Below, piece after piece: positions 44,200 through 55,429 of a stretch of DNA of 64,000 bases. The stretch is from assembly GCF_001661265.1 (NCBI RefSeq), contig NW_017566992.1:62001-126000 (forward strand). The letters run 5' to 3'. Source of the stretch: Saitoella complicata NRRL Y-17804 (taxonomy: Eukaryota > Ascomycota > Saitoellomycetes > Saitoellales > Saitoellaceae). The translations under genes were made by a program, and so were the position numbers. The notes under the pieces are model-generated. The model saw only the letters and a list, made by a program, of their open reading frames with translations. It was not told the DNA's origin and made no database searches. The stretch's first letter is position 1, and each line of letters begins with the position of its first letter.

Positions 44200-44844
44200 C
44201 TATATCGCCCTCGCACCATGACTCCCATCAGCATCACTAACAACTACCACCGGGATGCAAAACCCCGCTAATCCAATCGCCCTCTTTTGTCCCTCCCTCT
44301 CCATATCCTTCTCATTCCCCGAGAATATAACAGTTGGCGGAACCAAATCCCCACTTTCCCTCTTGCGCTTCCAGAACAATTTATAGTCGGTCATAACGTC
44401 CGTGCCAGGACCGTCTTTAGAGGCAGCGAGGCGACGATGGCGGTAAATGTAGAATGCGATGAGGGCTAGCACAAAGAGGGCTGCGACGAGGAGCGTTGTG
44501 ACTGCGAGGATGGTAATGACGGTAGTCGAAGGACCGGAGCTGTAACTGTTCTTGACGGGGAGAGCGGCGGAGGCTTCAAGAGTAGCAGTTGAGGTTGCAG
44601 TCATGAGAAACGCGACACCGACACCCGTGTTGGACGCAGCATCGGAAAGGGTCACGGTGGCATAATAAAGCTTCTGCTGGTCTGCGAGAAGGAGAGCACG
44701 AGGGATGTGCTTGTGTGAGTCAAGCATTGTAAGAACTCGGCTTGCGAAAACGAGCGAGGGGGATTGCAACTTTGCAAGGAATGAAGAGTTAGCAGTACCG
44801 ATGGACGCGAGCAACTCAGGCGAATCGGACAAGTGGTCAGCCAT
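44200..44844 (-). CDS. putative single-pass membrane protein, unrecognised
   Basis: 214 aa from ATG 44844 (MADHLSDSPELL). A single hydrophobic span (TVITILAVTTLLVAALFVLA and following residues, about 105-135) ends in a basic stop-transfer YRHRRL. It is preceded by a Ser/Thr/Ala-rich segment and followed by a charged cytosolic-type tail (LFWKRKRESGDL). This Ser/Thr-stalk plus TM layout resembles fungal surface sensor-like proteins, but there is no Cys-rich domain and no signal peptide at this start. A 5' exon could be missing. No homologue recognised. Confidence 0.5.
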   Translation of the reverse strand: MADHLSDSPELLASIGTANSSFLAKLQSPSLVFASRVLTMLDSHKHIPRALLLADQQKLYYATVTLSDAASNTGVGVAFLMTATSTATLEASAALPVKNSYSSGPSTTVITILAVTTLLVAALFVLALIAFYIYRHRRLAASKDGPGTDVMTDYKLFWKRKRESGDLVPPTVIFSGNEKDMEREGQKRAIGLAGFCIPVVVVSDADGSHGARAI

Positions 44845-45047
44845 ACAAATTGGGGGCTCGTGCGGCGGCCGCGGGTATATGGATTTGACAGCAGCCGTGG
44901 GAACCGTTGACCGCACGCGCACGGAAGACTTGCATCATATGAAGCAGTCGAGTATGACAATTGCAAGATAAAGGAATGGAGACGTTCGTTTCAGGTTGGT
45001 ATCGTTATCTTCTCCCATGCAAGACTCTGACTAAGCTTCCTCCTCGC

Positions 45048-46232
45048 TTACTCAACGCCCTCAACAACAGCCCCATACCTCTGCAACTTATTCAAAACCC
45101 CATCACCAACCTTAATCAACTTCGTATAAACCCCGTTCTTCTCATCCAACCTCTTTGTCTCAACTGTCCCTCCAACCCTATCAATCGTAGCAGCCAAGCC
45201 ACCCCCAACAATAAACCTTGCCAAATCAGCATCGATATAGGAAGTGCTGACTCCGAATGCCGCAGCCATATGTGACAGAGACACGGAGCGGTAGGACTCG
45301 AGAAGCTGAGCGTAGGATCGACGACGGAGTTCGCGGACGTACCAGCGAGCGTGGGGGCGGGTGTACCGGGTCGTGAGAAGGACGGATTGTTCAGCTTCGG
45401 CGAGAGCGCGGAAGAATGAGGCATAATCGCAAATATAGAGGGATTGGGTCAGGGTGACAAGAGCGTGTGTAGGAGGCAAGACTGCCAATACCTCGGGCGA
45501 GTCGATGACGCGGGTCTTGAGCTCCGTTCGTGGGAGGGAGACCACGGCGGCTACGACGGCCCATGCGACGATTTCTTCGTAGGTGCAGAGCTCGGTAGAT
45601 GTGAATGTGGTGGCGCAGTCGAGCAAGAGGTTGGCTGCTTGTGCGTATTGTCTTTGGGAAAGGAGGAAAAGGCCCTCGTAAGCCTTCAGCTTGTTTCTGC
45701 GGTCCCAATCACCTCCTTGGTCAATCAATGTGCGAGTAGACTCGATGGTGGATGCGGTAAGTGCAACGTCAGCGACGAAGAGTGCCTGACGGAGGTGGGT
45801 GAAGGAGAAGTCAAGCTTTGTCGGGATGGAGGTCGTGGGGGCGGCGAGAATGGCGTCAACCAAAGTGCGAGAGCGCTCGAAGTCGTGAATGCGTGTGACA
45901 AGGTTGATCCTCTTGAATTCAATCTTGCGCAAGTCCTCCTCGCCTTCAGCCTCCTGTTCCTTCGCCTTCTCCGCATCGTCATCCAGCAGCTTCTCCTCCG
46001 CCTCGGCTTTGGACTTCATCTCGTCGTATACCGATTGCTTCCATTCACTTCCAATCAGAGACTTGAGCTCAGCATACAGCGGGTATGCCGACAATTCATT
46101 GATTTTATCGAGGAGAACGGGGAGAGTCTCGGCATGGAGGTGTTGCAGGCTCGGCTCACGCAAAACGAACAATTGCTGTGCCAACGCAAGCGAAGGGTAT
46201 TGAGGAGGTGCTACGTCGTTATCGGTAGCCAT
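45048..46232 (-). CDS. RPN7: 26S proteasome regulatory subunit Rpn7 (PSMD6)
   Basis: Lid subunit of the 19S particle, 394 aa, intronless; usual family length is near 390. The N-terminal PSLALAQQLFVL and the helical repeat region DFERSRTLVDAIL ... GDWDRRNKLKAYEGLFLLSQRQYAQAA match Rpn7. The C-terminal PCI winged-helix is YRSVSLSHMAAAFGVSTSYID. ATG 46232 (MATDNDVAPP) is chosen over an in-frame ATG at 46310 because family proteins begin just before the PSLALAQ segment. Head-to-head with COX19, 153 bp apart. Confidence 0.95.
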   Translation of the reverse strand: MATDNDVAPPQYPSLALAQQLFVLREPSLQHLHAETLPVLLDKINELSAYPLYAELKSLIGSEWKQSVYDEMKSKAEAEEKLLDDDAEKAKEQEAEGEEDLRKIEFKRINLVTRIHDFERSRTLVDAILAAPTTSIPTKLDFSFTHLRQALFVADVALTASTIESTRTLIDQGGDWDRRNKLKAYEGLFLLSQRQYAQAANLLLDCATTFTSTELCTYEEIVAWAVVAAVVSLPRTELKTRVIDSPEVLAVLPPTHALVTLTQSLYICDYASFFRALAEAEQSVLLTTRYTRPHARWYVRELRRRSYAQLLESYRSVSLSHMAAAFGVSTSYIDADLARFIVGGGLAATIDRVGGTVETKRLDEKNGVYTKLIKVGDGVLNKLQRYGAVVEGVE

Positions 46233-46385
46233 ATTGGTATTCGTCGCCGTCTTCGAGGGGGGTATAATTTGGTGTATCGCTTTCGTACAAACAGCAGTAC
46301 GCGTCGTCATTTGTGTGGCCCGTCGTGGCGCAGTACCCTGAGGTCGAATGGCTCCTGGAAGTCTACGTTACACCAAACCACCAAA

Positions 46386-46740
46386 ATGTCTTTCGGTCGG
46401 CCAGCCAACAATTTAATCAAGGGATCAACGCTCCCGCCAGAGCGTGGTATCTTTCCACTGGATCATGCTGGTTTGTAGCCAAAATGCGATGGTGTGGAAC
46501 CGTGATCTGACATGGGAACAAACAGGCGAGTGCAAAGAAGTGATGCAGATCTATCTCAACTGCCTTAAGGCCTACCGTGGTGACAATAGTCAGTGCAGGC
46601 TCCTCGGAAAGGATTACCTGCAGTGTCGTATGGACAAGGAGCTTATGCTGAAGGATGATTTCAAGAACCTGGGATTTCAAGAGGAGGACTCACAGAAACA
46701 GTCGATACCGGGTACGCCGAGTGCGCCAGGTGGAGCATGA
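46386..46740 (+). CDS. COX19: cytochrome c oxidase assembly protein Cox19
   Basis: Small twin-CX9C protein of the mitochondrial intermembrane space needed for copper delivery to complex IV. Exon 1 46386-46470, intron 46471-46525 (55 nt, GTTTGT...CAG), exon 2 46526-46740; 99 aa. Family signature MSFGRP at the start, then PPERGIFPLDHAGECK. The two CX9C motifs are CKEVMQIYLNC and CRLLGKDYLQC, followed by RMDKELM and NLGF. Convergent with MED13. Confidence 0.96.
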
Positions 46741-47051
46741 CGAGAGCAATCGGTGATGCGCTGAATACGAAATGGGAAGGACAAATAAAGACAAAAGGCA
46801 GGTGATACAAGGATGCATATGTACGATATGAGCAATATGATACCCGCAGGTCGGTGAAAGTATGTATTGAAGACACGTTCACTCCTCTCTCCCAGTTATT
46901 TCTGTGACTCTCTCTTTGAAGGACGCACCTTGGCCTTTGATAGACTGCTGCTGTTTTCCGCCCCGGGATTCTCAGGAGTTATCTTCGGACCGACCCCCAA
47001 CTCCTTCCTTACCAACTATCCGATACCCATACCCTATGCTGCTCCATACTG
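46741..47051. other. intergenic between convergent COX19 and MED13
   Basis: No gene; 3' untranslated regions expected. Confidence 0.5.
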
Positions 47052-50000
47052 TCATGATAAGTACTTAAACCCCTCCTGAAGCCGCTGAACTGCCCATATA
47101 TGCCAAGGAACCGATTGCCTACTGTTTGAATAGCGCCGTAACACCGCCAAATTCCGATATTGCCCCAGAATATCTTTCATCAACGGTCGTAGTTGATCTC
47201 GCGCGTAAAGGAGGTGAACCTGTAGAATGGTGAGTCAGCCACGGAAGCAGAGAGATGATAGCCCGAACATACCTGCACCCCTTCACATACGTCGCCTTCT
47301 GCTCTCCGTAGTAGATATGCACTCATCGCCGGATACTTCATCGCGCCTTCAGATTCACCCTCGCAAGGCCAAGGGACGCGATAATTCAGTATCATGCCCC
47401 ACGTCTCATCGTCCTTGTATCCCAATCCCTCCTTCAAGGTCTGGTCCACACTTTTGTACTCACTAAAGTCCTCCGGATCGAATAGGTCATCTAACCTCAA
47501 CGGTTGATCCCCGAACGTGCTCAACGCAAGGTTAGAATCCACGTCTACGCTTGCTAGAGTAAGGCTGTACGGAGAAGCTCCCTCGTTCGCGGTAGATAGG
47601 CGCAACCAGAAACTCATTTCATCCGTCGTCATGAAACCATGCTTCGCAACAACAACTCTCCAATGGATCTTCATCACGCTGATGATCTCCATCGTCTTTG
47701 TCCAGGCCTTTTGGTACGCCTCATGCCACCCCTTCGCACCCGGGTCCTCCAGATTGATTCGAAAGGCGTCGGCGAAAGTGTATTCGCCGTGTTCGTTGCA
47801 CCAGGCAACGCAGAGCCATCTTCCATCCTCTGAAACCGCATATGCGACATGCAACATCATATTCTCGTGTAAGATCGACGGCGACCGATGCGTGGACAAC
47901 CTGAAGTTGATTTGAGTTGGGACTGGATGCGCCAAGACCCATGGCTTTGCGACCGGTGATTTGGAGAAGACCTGTATGGTCACAGGTCAGCACAGCACGA
48001 GAACAAACAGAATACACTTACATCGAGAGCCTTCTGCTGCGTAAATCCAAGCCTCTCATACAATGCCAATGCCATCTGGAGGTACTCCCTCTGGTTCAAC
48101 TTCCCTCTACATCCCCACTCGTCCCCCACCAACATCCTCATCGGCAACAAACTCACAGAAGTCCGCGGCATCTTATCTCCACCACTCTGATAAAGCTTCT
48201 CCATCTGTGCAAAACTCCCACACAGAGCTGCCGTAGCGGCGGGATTATTGAATGGGTTAACGATGTACACAACGAAGTGCGCACCACTATCTTGAGCAGC
48301 CGAGGAACGGAGCTGTCGACCTGTCAAACTCATCATGTTAGGATTGAAAATCACTTGAAAGGTTTGATGATACATACCAACGCCCAAAATCTTCGCATTC
48401 ATCATCCTCCACGCACCCTCCCATTCACCCTCCTTCTCACTTCCGCCAAGGTTGACAGCAACCTTACTGCCCCCCATAAAAGCCCGATGCTTCCCCAACT
48501 TATTAAGCTCCCAAGTCCCTCTCATCCTGTTCAGGAAGGAATCGGCCGCATAGCTCATCGCCTCAGAACCGGGGTAAACAATGATAGCCGAAACGTTTCG
48601 CGGGCCGCCTAAAGGCGCAAGACCAATCGTGGTCCAGTACCGCTGTGCAAGGACCGAGTACTCGATCTTCTTCTCCTTGAACATCGTCGTCAACTTCGGA
48701 GGCGGGATCAAAAATAAATCCTTGCTCCCTTCCCCCAACGGCGCATCTTCCATCGTCACATCGCCGTCCACAACAGAATTCTTTCTTGCACTCCTCGGCA
48801 CCGCCTTCGGCTTAAACCCCGTCTTCCCTCCCCCTCCTCCAACAGTAGATTCAGGCGGTACAGGGTCAGCGATCTCACTTAATCCCCTCGCCGTCAAAAC
48901 CTCCGTCCCCTCAACCTCCCCAACCGCGCTCCTCAAAGCCTTGCACAACGTATTCCCCTTCGGAATAAAGCCATCGTCCGGCGATGGCAATGGAGGTACT
49001 TCATACCCAAAGAGCACATGTTCGACAAACACCTGTACAATCCCAGCTTTATCCTCGCTAATAACCCTCTGCGGTTCAGGATCGCCCATAAACCCGTCCC
49101 GAAATAAGTGATTGGAATCCCACTCCCACGCCATCCCCACCAACTCCGTCTCCGGATCAACCTCTTCCGGTGTTTCCGCAACCTCCGATGGCGGGGGCTT
49201 GACCAATACCTTCTCGAACGCCTCTTCCCACGGTCGTTTCCGCTGGACTGGCTGTGGTTCGTCTTCGTCGTCATCATAGCTGGTGGTGTCGGAAGAGGAG
49301 GATGAGGACGATTTGGGAGGAGCGTAATACCGTCCCCCAACTCCGTATTTCTTGTCGTTCTTTTCGACTTTGGCGGAGAACTTGACTGCCTCGAATCCCT
49401 TCGGTACCAAAACCTTGTTTTCCTTGCCTCGAGGTTCGCTGTTGACCTCGGCTGCGGCGCCGAGTATCCCGAGCGACTTAGGTTGCGGTGTGAGCACCCG
49501 TACATCTTTCGGATGAATCGGCGTCGCTGCAGGCGAATCATACTGCAGAATCCCCGCCGGGTATTGCGCCTCCCTCTGCTGCACCCTCGCTGGCTGCTGA
49601 TCAACCTCCATCCTCTCCTCTATGTCCCCATCCCAACCCCTTTTGTCTCCTGGGGGCCCGGGCAGGACATGAGCCTCCCCTATCTCCGCATCTCTCGTAT
49701 CCTCAATGCCCTCCATCACCTGATCTTGCACAGGTTCAGCGTAGGGCTCGTTCGCGGGTTTGTCGAAAAAGTCCCAATCAGCATCCGTAACACCCTGTCC
49801 GAACCCTCCTACCCCGTCATCGTCTTCGCCCCATAAATCATCTTCGTCGAGATCTGGTTCATCAAATTTCGCGTCCCAGAAGTCGAAGGAGTTTTCTTTT
49901 TTGCTTTTAGACACAGTTTGCTTGACGTCTTTCGGGTTCGGTGCTTCGACTGAGGCGGTTGAAGCAGCCGGAGTAGGGGCAGGTTGCGGTGATATCTGCG

Positions 50001-51140
50001 CCTGTGTTTGGATTTGCTGTTGTTGAATAGAGTGTACCCCAGGAAGATGCAACAACGCATCCGGCGGAGTCGGATACACAACCCCCACCGCACCCTCCTT
50101 CCTCCCCTTCGGCCCTACCATCTCCTCCTCCACATCCCCATTCTTCTCGCCCGATTCCATACCCAGTTTGAACTCACGACACATCCTCAACGCATCCATA
50201 ATCGCGTCCTCTTTTTTCCATATTGTTAGGTCTTCTTTGGGGGGCGTTCGAGGTTCGTAGTCGGTGAAGACATGACGGGCGGGGACGACTTTCTCTAATC
50301 CATCGACCAAGACCTTGACTTCCGGCCAGTAGCGGTCGGCGATGGGGATGTGTGAGAGGACTTTGCATTCCCTCCCTGTAGGTGCGAGCCAACATCTCTC
50401 ATGTGCCTCGACTGGATGGATATACCCACGACGATCATCACACAAACATCGCAACCACCTCCCCTTCTCCTCACCGTTCAACGCTACCAAGACACTCCCA
50501 TCACCCAAAACCCTCGCCTCCAACCCACACAAAATCCATCTCCTCGCATTCACCACCCCCAACCCAGCCGTCGGATATAGTAGCGACGACCCGAGTGGGA
50601 CAAATCCGTGGGATTGGGTGAGTTGGTGAGAGAGAAGGCCTTTGAGGGAGTTGAGAAACGCGGTGTGTGTCGTGGGTGGAATATGGGTTTGCGTATGCGG
50701 CGAGAGATGTTGAGGGCGGATAATAAATGCGCCTGAAGACGTTTCTGTTCCTCCTATCAGTCACCGTATATCTCTAGGAAGGGCATTTAGTCTCACCTTG
50801 GAGTTCATGTTCATGCACATCAATCTCCGGCCATACAGCTTCACCCGTAGGTGTCTTTCCCAAAGTATTGGCAAACACCCATAACTCCTCCCTCTCAACA
50901 CTACACAACGCCCCTTGCTCCGTCCTCAACATCCATTCCGCTTTCCGTAACCTCAACTTGCTTGTCGAATCATATACGCGATACTTGATCTCTCCAACAT
51001 TCGCCTATCACCATCTATCAGCCCGTGACCCCCGTGTATTGCGCACAAAGCTCAAGGGTACTCACAATTCGAAGGATATTCGAACTCAGCCCAGGGATCG
51101 GAATCGCTCCATACGGCGGATCCTCGTCAGATTCAACCAT
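47052..51140 (-). CDS. Mediator complex subunit Med13 (Srb9/Ssn2), six exons
   Basis: Large subunit linking the CDK8 kinase module to core Mediator. Exons 51140-51066, 51004-50797, 50753-48378, 48320-48022, 47971-47273 and 47219-47052; introns are 43-61 nt and the total is 1274 aa in one frame. The third exon may instead begin at 50744 (both AGs are in phase). The N-terminal domain contains RKAEWMLRTEQGALCSVERE. The middle is disordered, with an acidic WDFFD region. The MID/PIWI-like C-terminal half has RYWTTIGLAPLGGPRNVSAI, HFVVYIVNPFNNPAA, AYAVSEDGRWLCVAWCNE, and the end QYRNLAVLRRYSNSRQSVPW. Splicing at every junction restores the family sequence. Divergent from ERG12 by 215 bp. Confidence 0.92.
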
Positions 51141-51355
51141 TTTCTGTACAGATCAGTCGCAAAGGCCTTCCATTCGTCTCGAGATTTTTACGTTTAACGT
51201 CGGTCGTAATTAAGGTGGGACATTGGCGACGTATGGGGATCGACGCTTCTGCCAGGCCGCGGCGAGGAGCTGCAGAGAACCCATACACCGTCGAGGACCT
51301 GCGAAAACACCAGAGATCAATTGCGACGGATCAGGGTGATTAAGAGGGACAGACA

Positions 51356-52725
51356 ATGTCAGAGTCGTTCTTTGTTTCTGCGCCAGGGAAGGTCATTCTC
51401 TTCGGTGAACACTCCGTCGTTCACGGGAAGGTCCGTCTCACATTCTCCCCATCCTCCTTTATGTTTCCTCGGGACTAACCACCCCTATAGGCAGCAATCG
51501 CAGCAGCCGTCTCACTACGCTCATACCTCCTCGTTTCCTCAACCCCTGCGACGGGCGTGCCGAAGGTTACGCTTAACTTCGCCGACGTACACCTCCAACA
51601 CTCGTGGGATATCGCTTCCCTACCATGGTCATCCGTCACCTCCAAAGGTGTGCCGTCTACCACCACCCCCATCTACCATGATGCTGATTGCTGTCAATAG
51701 ACCCCCTAATCGTCCCGCACAACCTCGAACCAGTCCTCACCGCTGCTCTCGAACCCCATTTCGCAGACTTCGTCTCCTCCCCCTTCAAACACGCCGCAGC
51801 CTACGCATTCCTCTACCTCTTCCTCCACCTCGCATCCCCCTCCTCCGCATCCCTCGACATAACCTACACCCTCCGCTCAACCCTCCCAATCGGCGCAGGA
51901 CTAGGTTCCTCAGCTTCGATTTCAGTCGCGATCGCAGCTGGTTTACTCCTCCAAAACACCCACATCACCCCACCAACACCCACAAAAGACCGAGGAACGG
52001 AGTTGAAATTGATCGACGCATGGTCCTTTATCGGGGAGAAATGTATTCATGGGACGCCCTCGGGGGTGGATAACGCCGTTGCTTCATCCGGCGGCGCAGT
52101 CGTTTTCCAACGCTCACTTTCCTCACCCACGACACCTCCGGCAATCACGAACATAACCACATTCCCCGCTCTACCACTGCTGCTAACAAACACCCGCGTA
52201 GCCAGACGAACAGCAGAACTCGTCGCGGGGGTGGGGAAGTTAACGGGTGCGTTACCGGATGTCGCTGGGCCGATACATGAGGCGATTCATGGGATTTCCG
52301 AGAAAGCTACGACGCTTTTGCTGTCACCGCCCTCTCAGCAGGAATTCGTCGAGGAATTATCTCAATTGGTTCGAATTAACCACGCCCTCCTCGACGCCCT
52401 CGGCGTCTCCCACCCCGCGCTCGAGAATGTCCGGAGACTCTCTTCCGAATTCGATGTCGGTGAGACGAAACTCACCGGTGCCGGAGGCGGGGGCTGCGCC
52501 ATCACACTCTTAAAGCACGACGTACAAGAAGACAAGTTGAGGGCGTTGGAAGAGAGGTTGAGGGGGGAGGGGTTCGAGATGTATGAGGTTACGTTGGGTG
52601 GGAGTGGGGTTGGTGTGTTGAGAGAAAGCGGGGTGGAGGAAGCACAGTTTTTGGGGGCGGAGGGGAGGGATGGGGTTGAGGATTTGGTTGGGAGGGGGCG
52701 TGCGTGGGAGTTTTGGACTCAATAG
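51356..52725 (+). CDS. ERG12: mevalonate kinase
   Basis: GHMP kinase phosphorylating mevalonate in the isoprenoid/sterol pathway. Exons 51356-51430, 51491-51647 and 51701-52725; introns 60 and 53 nt; 418 aa. The first exon carries [17 protein letters not shown]; the ATP-binding GHMP loop is [28 protein letters not shown] and the C-terminal GAGGGGCAI motif are intact. Convergent with the uL22m gene, only 83 bp between stop codons. Confidence 0.95.
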
Positions 52726-52808
52726 AGGTATACGTAGTGATAGAGTGATATACCAACCTTTCCAATGCCAATGCTATTTTCCGTGACTACTCATACCCGC
52801 CACAACGT

Positions 52809-53528
52809 CTAAAAGTTATAGTACGGCATACGCGCCCTGAGCGGCTTATTCTCCAGCGGCACCCAAACCTTCTTATTCAACCTCTTCCTCTCCTTCTCCT
52901 CCGCCACTCTATCCAACGTAATCTTACTCTTAACAACAACCTTCATATGCGCCCTGTGATTAACCCTAATCGCAAACCTACCCCTACCCTTCGTCCACAA
53001 CTTCTTCCTCTCAACACCCTTTCCGACCCATGCAGCGTCGACGTAGAGATCTTGTCCTTGGAGCGTCTTGTTTTGTTTGAGGAGCCTTTCACGGGCGGTG
53101 CGGAGGAGGTTGGCGATTTCGGGACCATGGCGTTTGAGGGAGAAGTCCATTTGGGCGATTGCGTGGTCGATGGGTTTACGCTGGATTTGACGGGCGAGGT
53201 CACCGAGCTTTCTGTATGAGGTTTCGAGGTCGGCAGTTTCGACTTTGGTCTGTGTGTGCTCCAATCGTTAGTCACCGATCACCCACTTTCAAAAAGAAGT
53301 ATGGAACCATACCTGTGGCTCTTCAGCCTTGATCTGCTCCTTTGTCTTCTTATACACGACCGGCTTCTCCGCCTCCTCGCTCCTCGGCTCCGAGAACAAA
53401 CTCGACAGACCCGCGAGGGTCTTATCCCTCAGCGCTGCGGTACTGGCAAACGTGCGGACCAGGGTGTGTGATGGTGTTGATAGTGGTAGACGGGCAAACA
53501 TGACGGGCGATCTTCGTAATGAGAACAT
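52809..53528 (-). CDS. mitochondrial large-subunit ribosomal protein uL22m
   Basis: Exon 1 53528-53313 encodes a basic mitochondrial presequence (MFSLRRSPVMFARLPLSTP), exon 2 53249-52809 the ribosomal L22 fold; the intron is 63 nt and the product 218 aa. L22 features: KLGDLARQIQRKPIDHAIAQ, the AxVGKG-type beta-hairpin region DAAWVGKGVERKK, and the basic RFAIRVNHRAHMKVVV near the C-terminus. Divergent from the rhomboid protease gene with only 136 bp between start codons. Confidence 0.88.
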
Positions 53529-53664
53529 TTCTGCGATAGATTTGTTCGAGTCAGTGGAGTAGTTGGTTGTCCAGGAGGGCAAATAATTCGAGGGACGGTG
53601 GGGGGGGCCATGCAGGGGTGGAATCTTCGTTACACCTCCCAGTCGACCCGCGTGTGAAATCGCT

Positions 53665-54709
53665 ATGTTTTCCAGGTTCTGTACCCGGGCGCCTCTGCCG
53701 GCTCGGCCAATCTTCTCGCATTCCTTCTTCACAGCCAGATCAGCGCCTCTACCAACCCATGCCTCTCTACTCCAAAGAGCTGGACTGAGCTTCAGACAAT
53801 ACGCCACTCACAGCTCCCTCCCCCGACCCCGTCTGTCCACTTCCAACTCCAGTCCCTCCAATACCACCTACATCACCTTCGCCCTCTCATTTTCCGCCCT
53901 AACGTCCTACGCCGCCTTCAAATACGACAACTCCTCCCTCAACCTCACCGCCACCGTCAACCGCCTCACTGGCCTCTCCCTCTCTTCTCAATCTCTCACA
54001 CTGTTTGCGCTTATCGGCACGAACCTCGTGGTGTTCGCGGCCTGGCAGAATCCGGCGTTGAGAGCGAGGGTCATGCCGAGGTGGTTTTTGACTAGTGCAG
54101 GAAGTCATCCGGTGACGTTACTAACGAGTACGTTCTCGCATGCGGAGTTTTGGCATTTGGGTCTCAACATGGTCGGTCTCTATTCATTTGGTGGATCAAG
54201 TATGTCCCCTCCTCCCCACCTCTCTGCGTCCTCACTCCCTAACGTCTCGTGCCATAGTGATCACAGCCATGGGCGCACCCCACTTCACAGCCTTCTACCT
54301 CTCCTCCGGCGTCCTCGCCTCCCTCATCTCCCACCTCTTCCGTACCTCCTCCCTCCGCCTCGCCTCAGCCTCCACCCACACCTCCTCCCTCGGCGCCTCA
54401 GGCGCACTCTACTCCCTCCTCGCCCTCACGGCCTATTACTACCCCTCCACCTCCGTCTCCCTCCTCTTCGTTCCCTTCGTCGCGTTCCCGCTCAAGTTCT
54501 TCATGCCGGGCCTCATGGCCATGGATGTCGCGGGTATTTTGGGGAGGTGGGGGAGGTTCGATCATGTTGCGCATCTTGGGGGTGCGGTGGTTGGGTTTGG
54601 GTGGGCGATGATGGGGGTGCCGATGTGGTTGAGTGCGAAGAAGGAGGTTGTTAGGAGGAAGATTAAGGAGAGGAATGAGAGGGTTTGGAGGGGGGAGAGG
54701 TGGGAGTGA
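53665..54709 (+). CDS. PCP1: mitochondrial rhomboid intramembrane protease (Pcp1/Rbd1/PARL type)
   Basis: Exon 1 53665-54199, intron 54200-54257 (58 nt), exon 2 54258-54709; 328 aa. An Arg-rich presequence (MFSRFCTRAPLPARP) is followed by a first TM segment, then the rhomboid core: HAEFWHLGLNMVGLYSFG, the catalytic Ser in LGASGALYSL, and the catalytic His in FDHVAHLGGAVVGFGW. Inner-membrane protease that processes Mgm1/OPA1-like and other substrates in yeast. The intron splits the segment between helices TM2 and TM3. Confidence 0.93.
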
Positions 54710-55183
54710 GGAGGATAGCTTGTTGGGAAAGGTGCGGTGTACGATGTAGTGGTATTTTGGGTAATGTGGATAGAATGTTCTTCTCATGTTACGGGTATCA
54801 AAGTGTCTACTGCGTCAACACCGACCCCATATCAGTCGTCCATTCGACCATGATATCGATCTTGATTCAGTTACTGTTGCTTAGAATTGCATCCGATTAC
54901 ATGCCTCGTAAGCTTCACATTGTGCAGCTACAGCTATTGATTGACCAGGACGGAGAGTCTGATTAAGGAACGCGGAGAGCCCGGTGAAGAAGCCACGACA
55001 CCAGATGTGCCGGGCATACTTCAACGTACCCTCAGCCTGAAATCATCGAGGATTAGCAAAACAAAACGACGGTTCCAGTCCCCCAAGCATATCAAAAGTC
55101 CTAGAGACACGCGCATGCGTCAGAATACTTTCTGATGGTCATCGTTAACATGGGTATAATTCCGGGTTCTCACGCGTCGAATC
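54710..55183. other. intergenic before second tRNA-Leu
   Basis: No gene recognised. Confidence 0.5.
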
Positions 55184-55291
55184 GCAGCGATGGCCGAGCG
55201 GTCTAAGGCGTCGGATTCAAGCGTAATAAGCTTTCCCTAGCAGGAAATCCCGATCTCGAAAGAGGCGGGGGTTCAAATCCCCCTCGCTGCA
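55184..55291 (+). tRNA. tRNA-Leu(CAA), second identical copy, 26-nt intron
   Basis: Base-for-base identical over 108 nt, intron included (55222-55247), to the copy at 19157-19264, while the flanks differ. A T run follows directly. Confidence 0.93.
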
Positions 55292-55429
55292 CATTTTTGT
55301 TTTTTGCTCGTTTGTCTGTGTTTTGTCCCATCGTCAATCGCAGCTCGTCTCAAATCAAGTAGGTATCCGGTCAGGCTTGAGAGAGTAGTAGTTCGACGGT
55401 GTCGCCAACATCAATTTCTGCTGTACCGT

